64,000 nt of DNA. Origin: Cohnella rhizosphaerae (GTDB taxonomy: Bacteria > Bacillota > Bacilli > Paenibacillales > Paenibacillaceae). The stretch covers positions 558,001-622,000 of the forward strand of contig NZ_JAPDIA010000007.1 in NCBI RefSeq assembly GCF_029525575.1, read 5' to 3'. Both the position numbers and the translations under genes were made by a program. Positions 28,333 to 36,160 of the stretch are shown piece after piece; the stretch's first letter is position 1, and every line of letters starts with the position of its first letter. The notes below the pieces were generated by a model. It was given only the letters and a program-made list of their open reading frames with translations, was not told the DNA's origin and ran no database searches.

Positions 28333-28479
28333 TCAGGGGTTATCCTGGAGCGAAGAGGAAGACACCTGCCGGTCGGCGGGGCCGTCCCAGAAGGCTTCGT
28401 TGACGAGACGCCAGGTGCCGGCGAACGCGATCGCGCCGCAGATGCCGATGAGCAGCAGTTTTTTGACGGTTCGGTACAT
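28333..28479 (-). CDS. Small single-pass membrane protein, 48 residues
   Basis: Not recognised as a named family. ATG 28479 has AAAGGAG with a ten-base gap, a very good ribosome site, and the frame is closed by TGA at 28333. The protein starts MYRTVKKLLLIGICGAIAF, a short basic N-terminus followed by one hydrophobic segment, then a polar tail ending SLQDNP. It could be a small membrane peptide or an exported peptide. It lies between marR and greA on the opposite strand to greA, and its 3' end faces an extended -10 promoter. Confidence 0.65.
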   Translation of the reverse strand: MYRTVKKLLLIGICGAIAFAGTWRLVNEAFWDGPADRQVSSSSLQDNP

Positions 28480-28628
28480 AGAGGGGTTCTCCTTTGAACG
28501 GCTTCGTTCTCCATTATGGGCGAAGGGTACCGATCATTTCTGTAACCGCGCATACAAAACCGGCCGCTTTTTTTTGCCGATCAGATCAAGCTACGCATTT
28601 TAAAAAAACGATTAATGGGGGAAGACCG

Positions 28629-29099
28629 ATGGTATCCGATGAAGTCATCTTGACCGCGGAAGGGTTAGCGCAGCTGGAGCAGGAGCTGGAGGAGCTCAAG
28701 ACGGTAAAGCGCAGGGAGCTGGCCGCCCGGATCAAGACGGCGATCAGCTACGGCGACTTGAAGGAGAATAGCGAGTACCACTCCGCGAAGGAAGAGCAAG
28801 CGTTCATGGAGACGCGGATCCTGACGATCGATCGCATGCTGAAGAAGGCGCGCGTCGTCAAAAGCGCGGGAGCGGATTCGGTATCCGTCGGCTCGACGGT
28901 CGTGCTCAAGGACAAGGAATTCGACGAGATTATCGAATACCGGATCGTAGGTCCCGCCGAAGCCGACGTCATGGCCGCGAAGATTTCTTACGAGAGCCCG
29001 CTTGGCAAGGCGCTCATGGGCAAGTCCGTCGGCGCTGCCGTCAGCGTCGAGGCGCCCGTAGGCATGATCCAGTACGAGCTGCTGGAGATCAAAGTCTAA
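28629..29099 (+). CDS. greA: Transcription elongation factor GreA
   Basis: A 156-residue protein. The N-terminal coiled coil (EGLAQLEQELEELKTVKRRELAARIKTAISYGDLKENSEYHSAKEEQ in the family, of which the key acidic tip is GDLKENSEY) inserts into the RNA polymerase channel and stimulates cleavage of backtracked RNA. The C-terminal domain (VGSTVVLKD, YRIVGPAEAD, SPLGKALMGKSVG) is of FKBP-like fold. GGGGGAAG precedes the ATG. It has the typical length and no anomalies. Confidence 0.96.
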   Translation: MVSDEVILTAEGLAQLEQELEELKTVKRRELAARIKTAISYGDLKENSEYHSAKEEQAFMETRILTIDRMLKKARVVKSAGADSVSVGSTVVLKDKEFDEIIEYRIVGPAEADVMAAKISYESPLGKALMGKSVGAAVSVEAPVGMIQYELLEIKV

Positions 29100-29171
29100 G
29101 GTGGTATGCGAGCCGGATTTCTGGATAAATAATAACAGTACCGGAAATCCGATTGGCGAGGAGTGACGGCG

Positions 29172-29429
29172 ATGAGCTGGTCATTGGAGCAAGCGTACGC
29201 CTACGTGAACAAAATCAAGGAGCGAGCGGCGGAGGACGAGGCTTTCCGGCTGCTCGCGCTGAACGATCCGGAGATGGCCTGCAGGCTGCTCACCGGCGAG
29301 CCGCTGCCCGACGGCATTCGGATGTCCGCGCGGGAGCATGGCCCGGAAGGCCTGGATATCGAGGTGCGCGGCCTTCAGGAGACATGGCCGACCGGGGAGC
29401 TGGGCCCCGACGAAGCGGCGTTGGATTAA
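29172..29429 (+). CDS. Small protein resembling NHLP-type leader peptides
   Basis: An 85-residue protein. GAGGAG lies nine bases before ATG 29172 (a GTG at 29163 is possible). The body (IKERAAEDEAFRLLALNDPE, then GEPLPDGIRM) follows the pattern of nitrile-hydratase-like leader peptides: an A-x-x-D-x-x-F-R helix, L-x-x-[ND]-P-E, and a final L-P-x-G/I turn. The tail ends in ELGPDEAALD, which recalls the E-L-x-x-[ED]-E-L end of such leaders, but there is no GG cleavage site or core peptide. So it may be a leader-like stand-alone protein or a precursor that has lost its core. It lies 72 bp after greA and ends at its own terminator. Confidence 0.6.
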   Translation: MSWSLEQAYAYVNKIKERAAEDEAFRLLALNDPEMACRLLTGEPLPDGIRMSAREHGPEGLDIEVRGLQETWPTGELGPDEAALD

Positions 29430-29453
29430 TGCTGCGGGCGGGAAGCCCGAACG

Positions 29454-29487
29454 GCTTCGCCTTTCTACGGAGAGGCGAAGCTTTTAT
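29454..29487 (+). terminator. Rho-independent terminator
   Basis: GCTTCGCCT pairs with AGGCGAAGC around a short loop and is followed by TTTTATTT. It closes the greA/leader-like unit. Confidence 0.85.
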
Positions 29488-29510
29488 TTCATAATAAAAA
29501 AGTAAAAAAT

Positions 29511-29596
29511 CGGCAGGTAACGCTGTACAGCGTCTCTTCGGCCCGAAATACGTCACAGTCCCGACAGGTAACGCTGCACAGCACCTTACGCCCCGC
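29511..29596. repeat. Two direct repeats, 51 bp apart (array E)
   Basis: CGRCAGGTAACGCTGYACAGC starts at 29511 and again at 29562; the offset is 51 bp. The gene-free stretch runs from 29488 to 30146 (about 660 bp). It also holds array H and a short GAGGGGAGAAA doublet at about 29613, and nothing else I can support. Confidence 0.75.
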
Positions 29597-29984
29597 TCTC
29601 GCATCGTCGCGCGAGGGGAGAAACGCGAGGGGAGAAAGGGGAAAGCTGGATAACGCAGGCTTTCCAGCCGATTGGACGAGCCGAGGCGGAAATGCCTGCC
29701 AATCCTTTGCAGGGATTCATAGGTTATCCCTTGCGCATGCATATTGCGAACAGGAGCGGCGGCGTTCAATCGCCCTCGCTGGCTTCACTTGCTAACCTTA
29801 CGAAGACGTTAAGCGGAAAGGTAAGCGTGAGATGCCAATGAAAACTGCGGGAGTAACCGAAGGCAAGTCGAGCGAAGATACCGGACTCAGATGACGCTAT
29901 TTCGTAAAAAACGGTGCAATTGTGATCATTACGGACTGGAGAGCCGTTATTCACCCAGATCAAGACTAAAATAGTCTCTAATCC

Positions 29985-30066
29985 CGCAATAGGGGCTCCT
30001 GGGTCCGCGAGCGGGCTGCAAAGCGCGATCGGAACAAAAATAAAGGCTCCTGAGTCCGTCCGCTGC
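29985..30066. repeat. Two direct repeats, 51 bp apart (array H)
   Basis: AATAGGGGCTCCTGGGTCCG (core GGCTCCT at 29994) and AATAAAGGCTCCTGAGTCCG (core at 30045) differ at three positions and lie 51 bp apart, just before the GNAT gene. A small hairpin with six T (30084-30103) follows. Confidence 0.7.
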
Positions 30067-30146
30067 GCGCAATGCGCAAACAAAGGCCGCAGGCGGCTTT
30101 TTTCATCAAGCGCAGGGACAAGATCAAAGAAAGGGCGGATCAAGCG

Positions 30147-30689
30147 ATGACTGACGTATATCTTCGCAGGCTGAAGGCCGGAGATGCCGCGGCGCTGCTC
30201 GATTTGCGGCGGCGCAATCGCGCGTTTTTCGAGCCGTTCGAGCCGATCCGCGCGGAGCGGGATTTCACGCCGGCCGGCATGCGCGACCTGCTCGATCAGG
30301 ACGAGCTGCATTGGGAGCGGGGAAGCGGCTACGGCTTCGGCATCTTCCGCCGCGACGCGGACAAGCTGGTCGGCCGCGTGAATCTGAGCAACGTCGTGCG
30401 CGGCGCATGGGAGAGCTGCACGGTCGGCTACTATATGGACGAGGCGGAAGGCGGCCGCGGCCTCATGACGGAGGCGCTCGGTCAGGCGGTGGACTTCGCG
30501 TTCGGCGAGGCGGGCCTGCATCGGGTCCAGGCGGCGGTCATGCCGCGCAATCTGGCATCGATCCGCGTCATCGAGAAAAACGGTTTTAAATACGAGGGGC
30601 TGGCCGAGTACTATTTGAAGATCTACGGCGTTTGGGAGCATCACCGCATTTACAGCTTGACCCGGGAGCATTTGGTTCGCTCGACGTAA
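30147..30689 (+). CDS. GNAT N-acetyltransferase, RimJ/RimL type
   Basis: A 180-residue protein. The acetyl-CoA signature is GYYMDEAEGGRGLMTEAL (Q/R-x-x-G-x-G/A region), then AFGEAGLHRVQAAVMPRNLASIRVIEKNGFKYEGLAEYYLKI, typical of RimJ/RimL and of enzymes that acetylate the N-terminal Ser or Ala of ribosomal proteins; related family members also act on free amino acids. The substrate is not certain. It stands alone, with array H upstream. Confidence 0.88.
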   Translation: MTDVYLRRLKAGDAAALLDLRRRNRAFFEPFEPIRAERDFTPAGMRDLLDQDELHWERGSGYGFGIFRRDADKLVGRVNLSNVVRGAWESCTVGYYMDEAEGGRGLMTEALGQAVDFAFGEAGLHRVQAAVMPRNLASIRVIEKNGFKYEGLAEYYLKIYGVWEHHRIYSLTREHLVRST

Positions 30690-30786
30690 TCCCGCCGGGA
30701 ATGAGGGCATGATGCCGAGGGTCGAATCGACAGGCCAACATCCGCAAGCGATCGTCAAGTACCGGTTCGCTAGAATCGGTTTTCTA

Positions 30787-30815
30787 TTGACAGTCTCATA
30801 GCGCGGTGCTAATCT
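30787..30815 (+). promoter_or_regulatory. Sigma-A promoter of the lasso-type precursor gene
   Basis: TTGACA (30787-30792), a 17-base spacer and TAATCT (30810-30815). This is the best sigma-A promoter in the window and lies about 70 bp before the precursor ATG. Confidence 0.8.
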
Positions 30816-30887
30816 GAATTTGCCCTTGATGATACATATTGTATCTGAATAGGAAGACCTACATTCTGCTTGAAGGGAGTTGTCTCT

Positions 30888-31028
30888 ATGAAAAAGGATT
30901 GGTCGAATCCGGTGCTCGAGGTTCTGGAGGTCAGAATGACGATGAAGTTCTTCCCGCCGGTTCATCCTCCGGGCGGTCCCGGCGGGCCTGGCGGCGGCGA
31001 AGACTGCCCGCCCGACTTGGACAGCTAG
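30888..31028 (+). CDS. Paeninodin-type (lasso) precursor-like peptide, no biosynthetic genes nearby
   Basis: A 46-residue peptide with AAGGGAG eight bases before its ATG. The leader MKKDWSNPVLEVLEVRMTM matches the paeninodin-family leader pattern MKK-x-[WY]-x-x-P-x-L-E-V-L-[DE]-V-x-x-T-M, including the Thr at the penultimate leader position. The presumed core, after TM, begins KFFPPVHPPGG, is Pro/Gly rich, and ends EDCPPDLDS. A true lasso core begins with G, A, S or C and has Asp/Glu at position 7-9; here position 1 is Lys and 7-9 are His-Pro-Pro. So either the peptide is not a lasso, or the leader serves another modification. No B, C, D or kinase gene is present in the window. Confidence 0.75.
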   Translation: MKKDWSNPVLEVLEVRMTMKFFPPVHPPGGPGGPGGGEDCPPDLDS

Positions 31029-31184
31029 GCGGCCGGCGAACGGGGCGGCACCGCGTCCGCGCAGGGCATACGCCCGGCCGTCGCGGCGCCGCCTCGCTCG
31101 AATCGGTGCATAGCGGATTCTAACAGGGAAGCGGAAGCGGTTGGGTCCGCGTTCAAGGCATGCTGACGGAAGGGGGGAGCCGCG

Positions 31185-31820
31185 ATGTACGCGCTTGTCG
31201 GGAGCAAACGCCAGGACCGGTCGTTTCGACGCACCTGGGCGTATTTTTGCAGCAAATACGGCTGGGGCAACGACCCTTGCGCCATCGAGGGGATACGTTA
31301 CGTATTGTTGCGCGGCGGGCGCATGCCTTTTGTCCGCCGGCGAACGATCGGGACGATCGAATTCATTCCCTATCGCCCGGGCAATCCGCGCAGCACGGTC
31401 GAAGGACCGTACAAGCATCCTTTTTCGAAGGAGCCTGAGATTCGGCAATCTCCCTACCGGATCTGGGAGATCGACAAGCTGTGCATCGCCGAAGCTTACC
31501 AGCGTCAGGGGCGGTTCGGCACGTTTCTCGAGATTTTCTACGATCACGCGGAGCGATTCGCTCCCCGCTATTATATCGCGCTTATCGAGCGCAGGCTGTA
31601 CCGCATGCTGCGGATCGTCTTCGGACTGGGCGTCGAGCAGCGCGGACCGGTCATGCAGGGGCCGACGTCCGCGCTTATTCCCGTCCTGTTCGACATCGAA
31701 CGGATCATGCAGGACAAGGCCAGAGTGGCGCGCCTGCTGGACGAAGCGAAGCGCAGGCAAGGAGCGCCGGAAGGCCGCAGGTTTCCCGCGGGCCGTCATC
31801 CGGTCAATAAGCGAGTTTGA
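31185..31820 (+). CDS. GNAT-fold acyltransferase-like protein (autoinducer-synthase/PEP-CTERM acyltransferase resemblance)
   Basis: A 211-residue protein with no close family recognised with certainty. The order of elements, IGTIEFIPYRPGN, then WEIDKLCIAEAYQRQGRFGTFLEIFYDHA, then a long region (IERRLYRMLRIVFGLGVEQRGPVMQGPTSALIPV), resembles GNAT-fold N-acyltransferases of the LuxI or PEP-CTERM/exosortase-associated type, which carry an E-I-D/S-[KR]-L/F-x-[IV] strand and an R-x-[QR]-G-x-x-x turn. GGAAGGGGGGAG precedes the ATG. It lies 157 bp after the lasso-type precursor on the same strand. No evidence for the acyl donor. Confidence 0.55.
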   Translation: MYALVGSKRQDRSFRRTWAYFCSKYGWGNDPCAIEGIRYVLLRGGRMPFVRRRTIGTIEFIPYRPGNPRSTVEGPYKHPFSKEPEIRQSPYRIWEIDKLCIAEAYQRQGRFGTFLEIFYDHAERFAPRYYIALIERRLYRMLRIVFGLGVEQRGPVMQGPTSALIPVLFDIERIMQDKARVARLLDEAKRRQGAPEGRRFPAGRHPVNKRV

Positions 31821-31856
31821 TCTGTCGCCGTCGCCCGTCAGACGCTTGGGCCGGCC

Positions 31857-32081
31857 TTAAGCTCTTCTTCCGGGCCTCAGCAGCGACATCGCTTCGTCGT
31901 AGCGCGCATAGCTGACGCCGCTCCCGAAGCCGCTGTCGAACGCCCAGTTCGCCAGGCTCTCGGCCTGCGTCGCCTGCAGGTCGGTGAAGCCGAACCGCGT
32001 CTTCATGTCGGCCAGATATTTGCGTTTGACTTCCTCGAAAAACCGTTCGTTTTCCTGCCGCTGATTCTTCGCATCTCCCAT
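31857..32081 (-). CDS. Small soluble protein of unknown function, 74 residues
   Basis: Not recognised. ATG 32081 is preceded by GGGAGG at a somewhat long distance. The sequence (NERFFEEVKRKYLADMKTRF, then LQATQAESLANWAFDSGF) is rich in charged residues, has no membrane segment and looks helical. It is convergent with the GNAT-like gene and divergent from the DUF6509-like gene at 32215. Confidence 0.6.
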   Translation of the reverse strand: MGDAKNQRQENERFFEEVKRKYLADMKTRFGFTDLQATQAESLANWAFDSGFGSGVSYARYDEAMSLLRPGRRA

Positions 32082-32214
32082 GACGCCGCTCAGCCTCCCT
32101 TTTAATCGTCATTATTGACGGATGCCGCCTGGAATAGACGCCGCCGCGGGCGGTTGTATTTGCGGTCCGGCATTGTATACTGTTAACGCGGTGCATTTAG
32201 AGGGGGGACGACGG

Positions 32215-32506
32215 ATGAACATAACGGCATATTCGGTCGAACTGGTACAGGATCCGTTCGGCATACTGAGCGGGCGAAGGTACGAGTTCAAGCTGGAGGT
32301 CGAGGTGGACGAGGAGGACGAGCTCTATTCGGAGCACGGCGTCTACGCGCGCGTCGTCTACAAGGACGACGGCGAGGCGTCCGGCATCTTGACGTGCGAC
32401 TGGACGGAAAAGACGACGAACCGCTACCTGCCGCTGGACGCGGAGCCCGAGGAGCTCGCCGAGCTGGCCGCTTTTTTGCGCGTCGCACCTGCCGGAAGAC
32501 GAATAG
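32215..32506 (+). CDS. DUF6509-like small acidic protein (one apparent frameshift)
   Basis: About 96 residues. It starts MNITAYSVELVQDPFGILSG and continues RRYEFKLEVEVDEEDELYSE, which resembles the DUF6509 family of Bacilli (DPFGIL-x-G-x-R-Y-E-F). As written, the frame runs on past the expected end. Removing one T from T6 (32472-32477) gives AAFCASHLPEDE and a stop at 32504-32506, directly before a strong terminator. The GAGGGGGG site lies before the ATG. The function is unknown. Confidence 0.75.
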
Positions 32507-32521
32507 ACCCCGATATAAAGC

Positions 32522-32583
32522 AAGCAGGCAAGGCCAAGCGTCCCTGGTTTGTTCGAAGGGGCGTTCGGCCTTGCCTGCTTTTG
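32522..32583. terminator. Bidirectional rho-independent terminator
   Basis: AAGCAGGCAAGGCC (32522-32535) pairs perfectly with GGCCTTGCCTGCTT (32567-32580) and is followed by TT. It stands between the DUF6509-like gene and two convergent small membrane-protein genes. Confidence 0.85.
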
Positions 32584-32609
32584 CATGGCGTAAAACCGGC
32601 GAGCGAGAT

Positions 32610-32771
32610 TCAGAACTTCGGAATAATATAGCGGGCCAGGAAATACAGAACGCCGAAGAAGATGAGGACGTACGCGGCATACTTGATAAAAGTCGAGGCG
32701 ACGAGGCTCGAATCGTATTTTCTTTCTACGTTATGCTGTTCGTATTCGACGTTGCGCTGTTCGATGGACAT
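32610..32771 (-). CDS. Small membrane protein, 53 residues (pair member 2)
   Basis: ATG 32771 has GGAGGG eight bases upstream. The N-terminal 24 residues are hydrophilic (SIEQRNVEYEQHNVERKYD). The C-terminal half is one membrane segment, AAYVLIFFGVLYFLARYIIP, ending in KF. Its C-terminus matches that of the next small gene (SAYFAILLGLLYFLTQYVLP, SF), so the two are probably paralogues. Not recognised further. Confidence 0.75.
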   Translation of the reverse strand: MSIEQRNVEYEQHNVERKYDSSLVASTFIKYAAYVLIFFGVLYFLARYIIPKF

Positions 32772-32794
32772 GGTCGAACCCTCCTAGTCTTGGA

Positions 32795-32965
32795 TTAAAA
32801 ACTCGGGAGCACGTATTGGGTGAGGAAATAAAGCAAACCAAGCAGAATCGCGAAGTAAGCAGAGTACTCGATGAACGAGACGGCGACGGGTTCGCCGTCG
32901 CGCGGACGCTCGTAGTCCTCCTCCAGCAGCTCCGATTGACCCAGATATCGCTCGGGCATCGACAT
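32795..32965 (-). CDS. Small membrane protein, 56 residues (pair member 1)
   Basis: ATG 32965 has GGAGGTG six bases upstream; an in-frame start further up (33037) lacks a site. The N-terminus is acidic (SMPERYLGQSELLEEDYERP). The C-terminal segment SAYFAILLGLLYFLTQYVLP is hydrophobic and ends SF. It is followed by its probable paralogue after 23 bp, so they form a two-gene unit, divergent from the HD-GYP gene. Confidence 0.75.
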   Translation of the reverse strand: MSMPERYLGQSELLEEDYERPRDGEPVAVSFIEYSAYFAILLGLLYFLTQYVLPSF

Positions 32966-33147
32966 CGCTGCACCTCCTTCCGGCTCATGCATCGCGTTGA
33001 TATCCTCCATTACCCCCGGTCCGTTCAGGCCAATCAAGTCGGCGCTCTTCCGGACGGTATCATATTTGTCGCTTTAAGTGATGCGCCGAAAGGATTAAAC
33101 TGGAAGGGACGTCCATCAAAACAAATGGGCAACAGGAGGAAAGCCCG

Positions 33148-34162
33148 ATGAGACATGCGGAACTCCTAGGCAAAAAGGTCAAGCACGACATCGTCCACAA
33201 CGGGCTGGTGCTCGTGCCGGCAGGAGTTGCACTTGAGAAGTCGCACATTGAATTGCTGGAGAATTACCGGGTGGACCCCGAAGAGGTTCGCGTGGCGGAG
33301 CAGGGAGGCAGGCCGCAGGACGCGGAGTCCGTAGCGTTGATGACGCAAGCCGTACAGTTCGCGAAGGAGATGTTCGAGCGGGTGCGGGAGGCGGGCCATG
33401 TCGATCCGCAGGAGATCGAGCACACGCTGACGCCGATGGTGCTGCAGATGTCGGAGAACAAGGACATGTTCAGCCTGTTCCATACCGTCAAAGCGAAGGA
33501 TGAATATACGCATCAGCACAACATCGGCGTCAGCGTGCTGTCCACGCTGATCGGCCGCTGGCTGGGATGGAGAGACGACCAGGTCGCCCTGCTGTCGCTC
33601 GCCGCCTCGCTGCACGACGTAGGGAAGGTCCGCATTCCGGACGAAATTCTGCTGAAGCCCGGCAGGCTGACGGCGGACGAGTACGCGGAGATGAAGCTGC
33701 ATACCGTTTACGGATACGAGATTTTGAAAGCGAATCCGAAAATCGATCCGCGCGTGGCGCTGGTCGCGCTGCAGCACCACGAACGCAACGACGGCCGCGG
33801 CTATCCGTACGGCATTTGCAACAGCGAGATGGACGCCATGAGCCGGGTCGTGGCCGTAGCCGATATCTTTCACGCGATGTCGTCCAGGCGTCCCTACCAC
33901 GAGCCGATGCCCTTCTACAGAGTCGTCAGCGAGATGCGCAACGGCTCGTTCGGGGGAGCTGGATCCGCATATCGTCGGCGTGTTCCTCGAGCAGATCGTC
34001 CGGCACTTGCTGGGCCGCCAGGTCAAGCTGAGCGACGGACGCTGGGGAGAGGTGGTCTATCTCGATCCGCAGGAGGATATGCACCCGCTCGTGAAGGTCG
34101 GCGACAGCTTCATCGATCTCAAGCGGGAGCGGAATCTGAATATCGAGGAGATCATCATTTAA
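33148..34162 (+). CDS. HD-GYP domain phosphodiesterase (one apparent frameshift)
   Basis: About 337 residues after removal of one G from G5 (33952-33956). The HD-GYP catalytic elements are in order: H(T)VKAKDEYTHQHNIGVS, LHDVGKVRIPDEILLKPG (the HD motif with the downstream K), HTVYGYEIL, HHERNDGRGYPYG (the GYP motif), and AVADIFHAMSSRRPY. HD-GYP proteins hydrolyse cyclic di-GMP or related dinucleotides. No sensor domain is visible at the N-terminus. The AGGAGG site lies eight bases before the ATG. Confidence 0.93.
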
Positions 34163-34203
34163 GCTTGTAAGCTTGATTTAAGCGGTTGGCCGGTTCCCCG
34201 GAT

Positions 34204-34936
34204 TTACCAGGGAATCGGACCCGCGTCTCCGAAAAAGCCGCCGCTCGGAGCGTCGTCCGGCAGCAGCGCCAGGCGAACGGGCTCCCGCGCGCCTTCGGCG
34301 GCGAACCTGGGGGGAGGCATAACCCGTCATGGCGGTGGCACAGTAGCCGGGGTCCGCCGCATTGACCTTGATGCCGTCTCCGGCGAGGTCTTTGGCCCAC
34401 ATGACGGTCAGCGCGTTGACCGCCGTCTTCGACGAATTGTAGCCGAGCATGAGGAACGAGCCCAGCTCGAACGAAGGGTCGCCATGCAGCCGGAGCGAGG
34501 CGAGCGAGCTCGACAGGTTGACGATCCGTCCGCCGGCCGACCGGCGGAGCAAGGGAAGCATCGCCTGCGTGACGCGCACGACGCCGAACACGTTGGTCTC
34601 GTACACTTGCCGGACAAGCTCGGCGCCGGATTCGCCCGGTCGCGACTCGGGCAGGAGCACGCCGGCGTTGTTGACGAGGATGTCCAGCCTTCCATAGCTC
34701 CGCGCGATGTCCTCGGCGGCGGCGGACACTTGCGCCGCATCGGTGACGTCCATCCGGACGCATGCGGCATTCCCGCCTTCCGCGTTCAGCAGGCGAACCG
34801 CTTCGTTACCGCGCTCCGCGTTGCGCGCGCCCACGAGGACGCGGACGCCCGCCTGAGCGAGCTGCCGGCAGATCTCGAATCCGATGCCTTGATTGCCGCC
34901 CGTGACCAGCGCGATTTTTTTAGCGTTATCGTTCAT
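34204..34936 (-). CDS. Short-chain dehydrogenase/reductase (one apparent frameshift)
   Basis: About 243 residues. The NAD(P) motif TGGNQGIGFEICRQLA (G-x-x-x-G-I-G), NNAG at residues about 85, the catalytic Ser region IVNLSSSLASL and Y-N-S-S-K (LGYNSSKTAVN) are all present. One C must be removed from the six at 34309-34314; the protein then ends in DDAPSGGFFGDAGPIPW, the normal tail for the carbonyl-reductase-like branch. Its substrate is unknown. Convergent with the HD-GYP gene. Confidence 0.9.
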
Positions 34937-35072
34937 GGAAGCGCTCTCCTTTGCGACTGATATCCTCCCCCATTCTAATTGTCATCGCAATTCCTCCGGA
35001 AGTGAGACAAGTCACCGAATCTGTCATGATCCTGCCTGACAGACGCGGTGACTTGACGCTGCGCGCTTATTT

Positions 35073-36027
35073 TCAGATAAAGACCGACAGCAGCTTCCCG
35101 ACCGCCGTCCTGGCGTCGACGTCTACGCTGACCTGGATCGGCGTGCCGACGCTCGGGCTCGGCCTGAGGTCCGCGACCGTCATGCCGGCGCACAGCGCGC
35201 TCTCGCATTCGACGGTGACGCGCATCGTGCGGTTGGTGACGAGTCCCGGCTCTTCGGCGGCGAGCACCGTGAGCGGGTCGTGCATCGGCGCCGCGTCGAC
35301 GAAGTGGTTGGCCTGCCGGTAGAACTCGAAGTAGTAGGCCATCGAGGTCCGCAGGAATTCGACGATCTCCCGGTTCTCGGGCCGGCAGCGCCGCTGCAGG
35401 AAGTCCAGGTGCTCCTGGGCGAGATGCGTCTTCATCGTGACGTCGAGCCCGATCATCACGATGTCGAGTCCGGATGCGAAGACGATATCGGCGGCCTCGG
35501 GATCGCCCCAGATGTTCGCCTCGGCGACCGGCGTGACGTTGCCGGCGACCTGAACGGCGCCGCCCATCACGTAAACCTGCTTGATCTTGCGCGCCAGCCC
35601 GGGATCCTTGGCGAGCGCGAGCGCGACGTTCGTCAGCCGTCCGAGCGTGATCAGGACGAGCTCGCCGTCCAGCTCGCCGGCCTTGCGGACGATGAAGTCT
35701 TCCGCGCGCTCGGCGAGCGCCCGCTGACCGGAAGGCGGCAGCTCGGCGTCGCCGATGCCGTTGTGTCCGTGCACGTGCGCGGAGAAGCCGGTCGGGGGCC
35801 GCTTAAGCGGACGGTCGGCGCCGATCGCGACGGGCACTTCGTAAGCGGGCGCGGCCAGCTTGACGATGCGCAGCGTGTTCTCCGTCGCCTGCCGTACGTC
35901 CACGTTGCCGAAGACGGTCGTGATGCCCTCGACGCGAAGCGCGGGGGGACTTGAGCGCGTATAAAATGGCGAGCGCATCGTCGATGCCGGTGTCGGCGTC
36001 GATGATGACTTTGCGGACTTGAGTCAA
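35073..36027 (-). CDS. Inosine/uridine-preferring nucleoside hydrolase (one apparent frameshift)
   Basis: About 317 residues. The start is probably TTG 36027, ten bases after AAAGGAG. The calcium-binding motif VIIDADTGIDDALAI (D-x-D-x-x-x-D-D) is complete. Later elements are GITTVFGNV, ELVLITLGRLTNVALAL, VMGGAV and MHDPLTVL (conserved H-D-P-L). One extra C in the six at 35943-35948 breaks the frame after ALKSP. These enzymes split ribonucleosides into ribose and base. It is a stand-alone salvage enzyme here. Confidence 0.92.
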
Positions 36028-36116
36028 GGGAAACAGGCTCCTTTGTTCGTCGAATGCGCCGCGGCGCATAGGCCGCGCGTCTTCGAATTATAACACGGCG
36101 ATTGTCCCGCAAGCAT

Positions 36117-36152
36117 GCGAAAGGCGCGCGGATCTCTCCGCGCGCCTTCGTT
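36117..36152 (-). terminator. Hairpin terminator after the Old Yellow Enzyme gene
   Basis: AAGGCGCGCGGA pairs with TCCGCGCGCCTT around a four-base loop. It lies just after the minus-strand stop at 36161; the T run is short on the minus strand. Confidence 0.6.
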
Positions 36153-36160
36153 TGCAGTTA

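Noticed and set aside
29600..29900. Possible gene remnant (frame with ITYESLQRIGRHFRL)
   Set aside because: The frame is short, has no ribosome site and matches nothing I know.
29766..31799. Minus-strand open frame of 677 codons
   Set aside because: It runs antisense through two GNAT genes and the precursor gene, has no ribosome site, and its protein is low in normal hydrophobic pattern; it is a shadow of GC-rich coding on the other strand.
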